64,000 bases of DNA from Microbacterium esteraromaticum. GTDB lineage: Bacteria > Actinomycetota > Actinomycetes > Actinomycetales > Microbacteriaceae. The DNA lies in the NCBI RefSeq assembly GCF_900163815.1, contig NZ_FUKO01000019.1, forward strand, positions 496,001-560,000, given 5' to 3'. The notes under the pieces were generated by a model that saw only the letters and a list, made by a program, of their open reading frames with translations, did not search any database and was not told where the DNA came from. This document shows, in pieces, positions 61,951 to 64,000 of the stretch. The translations under genes were made by a program, and so were the position numbers. The stretch's first letter is position 1. Every line of letters begins with the position of its first letter.

Positions 61951-62846
61951 TGACACATGTGTATCGCACCGTCGATGTGCCCGTCGAGGGCGGAGACCTG
62001 CGGGTGGGTGTCTGGGATCCCGACGGCGCCGCTGAGCACACGGTCCTCGCGATCCATGGCGTGACCTCTTCGCACCTGGCGTGGCCACTGGTCGTCGAAC
62101 AGCTGCCGGGGGTGCGGGTGATCGCCCCTGATCTGCGTGGACGCGGCGCCAGCAATGCTCTTGACGGGCCCGCAGGCATGTCAGCGCATGCCGACGACAT
62201 GGCAGCGGTGCTGGATGCTCTGGGCATCGAGGAGACGACTGTCGTCGGTCACTCGATGGGCGCGTTCGTCGCCGTCGCCCTCGCTCACCGGCATCCGGCG
62301 AGCGTGACGCGCCTGATTCTCGTCGACGGGGGACTTCCCCTGGCAGTACCTGCCGGAACCGATCCAGCCCAGCTCGTCTCGCTGATCCTTGGTCCGACCG
62401 CCGAGCGGCTGTCTCGCAGGTGGGAGAGCGTCGAACAGTACACCGCTGAGTTCTGGCGAGATCACCCCGCATTCGTCGACGACTGGAGCGACGAGATCGA
62501 GGCATACATCGCGTACGACCTCGTCCCGGATGGCGACCTGCTGCGCCCCGCGACCAGCTACGACACGATGGCTGAGGACACGCTCGACATGAACACCGGT
62601 ACGGCGCTGCCTGACGCGCTCGCCGCGCTGCCCGCGTCGACGCTGTTCATCACGGTGCCTCGCGGCCTGCAGAACGAGGAGCCGGGGCTGTATCCGCCCG
62701 CGCACCTGGCGACGCTGATCTCCACGTACCCGCGTGTGCGGCACGAACACCTCGACGAGCTCAACCACTACACGGTCGTCATGGCTCGTCGCGGTGCGGC
62801 TGCATTGGCACCGCTGATCCGCAGCGAGTTGCAGGCGACGGGGTGA
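61950..62846 (+). CDS. Alpha/beta hydrolase
   Basis: A 298-residue hydrolase with HGVTSSHLAWPLVV (oxyanion loop), DLRGRGASNA, nucleophile Ser102 in GHSMG, and the catalytic histidine in LNHYTVVM. Esterase activity on an ester or lactone feeding the operon is plausible but not shown. The ATG lies in the SDR stop (one-base overlap). Confidence 0.85.
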   Translation: MTHVYRTVDVPVEGGDLRVGVWDPDGAAEHTVLAIHGVTSSHLAWPLVVEQLPGVRVIAPDLRGRGASNALDGPAGMSAHADDMAAVLDALGIEETTVVGHSMGAFVAVALAHRHPASVTRLILVDGGLPLAVPAGTDPAQLVSLILGPTAERLSRRWESVEQYTAEFWRDHPAFVDDWSDEIEAYIAYDLVPDGDLLRPATSYDTMAEDTLDMNTGTALPDALAALPASTLFITVPRGLQNEEPGLYPPAHLATLISTYPRVRHEHLDELNHYTVVMARRGAAALAPLIRSELQATG

Positions 62847-62853
62847 CGGGCCC

Positions 62854-62890
62854 CGAATCGCCGCATCCGGGTTGAGGATGCGGCGATTCG
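62854..62890. terminator. Bidirectional terminator, GGATGC-type
   Basis: CGAATCGCCGCATCC (62854-62868) and GGATGCGGCGATTCG (62876-62890) form a perfect 15-bp stem around a 7-nt loop, between convergent genes. Confidence 0.85.
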
Positions 62891-62942
62891 AGCCACCTGA
62901 GCGAGTTCGGGTGCGATCAGCGCGCGTACGTGACGTGCGACG

Positions 62943-63737
62943 TCAGTGGCGCGCGCCGGCGAGGCGGGAGGACAGCTGGTGCGCGTGTGCGAGCAGGGTG
63001 CGGCCGAGCTGCGGGAGTCTATCGGGGCCGAAGCGGAATTCCACGCCGGTCAGGCTGAGCGCCCACTCCGGGCGGCCGTCGCGGTCGAACACGGCAGCCC
63101 CCATTCCCCATGATCCCTCCACGATCAGCCCGGGGTTCACGGCGTACCCACGGGCCTTCGTCTCACGAAGGCGGGTGCGCAGCGGCTTCTCGCCGTGCCG
63201 GCGTCCCCAGCGCTCTTCGAGCTCGGGGTGCCGTTCAAGGTAGGCATCCACATCGTGGTCAGGCTGGAACGAGAGGATCGCCAGGCCGGCGCTGGCCACT
63301 CCCAGCGGAAAGCGCACGCCCTCGCTGAGCACGAACGACCGGATCGGGAATGGACCTTCTTCCCGCACCAGGCACACAGTCTCATCGCCGCGTCGAGTGG
63401 AGAGGAACGCGCTCTCCTCGGTCTTCACCGCAAGTGAGCGCACGATGTCACGGGCGAGCTCGGTCACGTCATAGCGCGATGCCGCGACAGTTCCCATCAG
63501 GTACAGCTCAGGGCCCGGTGTCCACAGTGCTGTCGTCTCGTCCTGATCCACCAGTCCTTCCACGCGCAGCGCCGTCAGCAGGCGGTGAGCGGTGGAGCGG
63601 CTCAACTCAGCATCCCGAGCCAGCTTCTGCAGCGATGCGCCGTCGGCGCATGCCGTCACGAGTCGCAGCAGCGACGCGGCGCGCGCCACGGCCTGGGCGC
63701 CGGGCACGGTGCGCCTGCGAGAAGAGTCCTGTGCCAC
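62943..63737 (-). CDS. IclR family regulator
   Basis: A 264-residue regulator. The N-terminal winged helix is VARAASLLRLVTACADGASLQKLARDAELSRSTAHRLLTALRVEGLV (about 17-62). The C-terminal ligand-binding domain has LSEGVRFPLGVASAGLAILSF and RGYAVNPGLIVEGSWGMGAAVFDRDGRPEWALSLTG. The GTG at 63737 gives the typical MAQDSSRRRTVPG start with TAGCGT 7 nt upstream; an ATG at 63761 is the alternative. It is divergent from the CoA-transferase gene and probably controls it. Confidence 0.88.
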   Translation of the reverse strand: MAQDSSRRRTVPGAQAVARAASLLRLVTACADGASLQKLARDAELSRSTAHRLLTALRVEGLVDQDETTALWTPGPELYLMGTVAASRYDVTELARDIVRSLAVKTEESAFLSTRRGDETVCLVREEGPFPIRSFVLSEGVRFPLGVASAGLAILSFQPDHDVDAYLERHPELEERWGRRHGEKPLRTRLRETKARGYAVNPGLIVEGSWGMGAAVFDRDGRPEWALSLTGVEFRFGPDRLPQLGRTLLAHAHQLSSRLAGARH

Positions 63738-63744
63738 AATGTGG

Positions 63745-63750
63745 ACGCTA
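63745..63750 (-). promoter_or_regulatory. -10 box of iclR (leaderless)
   Basis: TAGCGT on the minus strand, 7 nt before the GTG at 63737. Confidence 0.5.
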
Positions 63751-63842
63751 CCCGTATTCATGACCACATCGCAAGCACCGGCTTGCCGAGCACGGCACAG
63801 GAGGCGGATGCTGGAGGAGACCCCATCACGAAGGAGTGGTCT

Positions 63843-64000
63843 GTGATCGACAAACAGTTCGCATCGGCAGCCGAAGCCGTCGCCGACATCCCCAACGGAG
63901 CCTCGCTGGCTGTCGGTGGATTCGGCCTGTCCGGAAACCCGATGACGCTCATCGAGGCGCTGCATGCCCAGGGCACCACCGACCTCAGCGTCGTCAGCAA
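63843..64000 (+). CDS. scoA: 3-oxoacid CoA-transferase subunit A, N-terminal fragment
   Basis: The first 52 codons of a gene running off the window. The sequence AVADIPNGASLAVGGFGLSGNPMTLIEAL is the beginning of succinyl-CoA:3-oxoacid CoA-transferase subunit A, which activates acetoacetate to acetoacetyl-CoA. The GTG at 63843 has AAGGAG 6 nt upstream. Acetoacetate is the product of the 3-hydroxybutyrate dehydrogenase encoded 2 kb away, so the two likely form one pathway. Subunit B would be just outside the window. Confidence 0.85.
   Translation, partial: MIDKQFASAAEAVADIPNGASLAVGGFGLSGNPMTLIEALHAQGTTDLSVVS

Overview
This 64 kb window is high-GC chromosomal DNA from an actinobacterium. The family assignment is inference from gene content and start signals: it looks like Microbacteriaceae, most likely Microbacterium or a close relative. 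Supporting features are the dapB...thyA-folA...dapA-rnj-ftsK-pgsA-cinA-clgR-DUF3046-recA-recX-miaB-miaA-dapF-hflX block, a tmRNA tag ending in the usual ALAA, a DUF5302 protein, the EfeUOB iron system, and many genes whose TANNNT -10 box lies 6-7 nt before an ATG or GTG (leaderless starts). No phage, plasmid origin, CRISPR array or complete insertion sequence was found, so most of the window is core chromosome.

Layout. 1-3.7 kb: the end of pfkA, a DUF559/AbiEi-like gene bracketed by related palindromic repeats, and an oligopeptidase B-like S9 peptidase. 3.7-13.6 kb: a Pit phosphate transporter with a coupled small membrane protein, a metallophosphoesterase, aspartase, an FAH-family hydrolase, a PrsW-type membrane protease, an FKBP, a YceI protein, an MFS exporter and rpsO. 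13.7-22.4 kb: a 2-oxoglutarate/Fe(II) oxygenase, the efeUOB operon behind an iron-type operator, an acyltransferase, a CE1758/CE1759-like flavin monooxygenase/reductase pair and DUF5302. 22.7-34.6 kb: pnp, a catalytically degenerate aldo/keto reductase-like protein, lysine/cell-wall genes (dapB, dapA), thyA-folA, a thioredoxin/DUF4395/OsmC redox group, and RNase J. 34.6-48.3 kb: ftsK through hflX (cell division, phospholipid synthesis, SOS recombination, tRNA modification, dapF), then a SIMPL protein. 48.4-54.2 kb: tmRNA, small proteins, a TetR regulator, hisN-like phosphatase, tRNA-Lys(CUU), an acidic protein and a marR-MFS pair.

54.2-64 kb is the most accessory-looking part. A tightly overlapping operon encodes a complete branched-chain-amino-acid-type ABC importer (binding protein, two ATPases, two permeases), an acyl-CoA ligase-like enzyme, a TetR regulator, a 3-hydroxybutyrate dehydrogenase and an alpha/beta hydrolase. 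It is followed by a convergent IclR regulator and a divergent CoA-transferase subunit that runs off the window. Together these suggest uptake and breakdown of a short hydroxy- or keto-acid, or its ester, through acetoacetate to acetyl-CoA. The transported substrate is inferred from the neighbouring enzymes.

Two patterns run across the whole window: the leaderless -10/start arrangement, and a strong excess of the hexamer GGATGC/GCATCC, both inside genes (through otherwise less favoured codons) and in intergenic hairpins.
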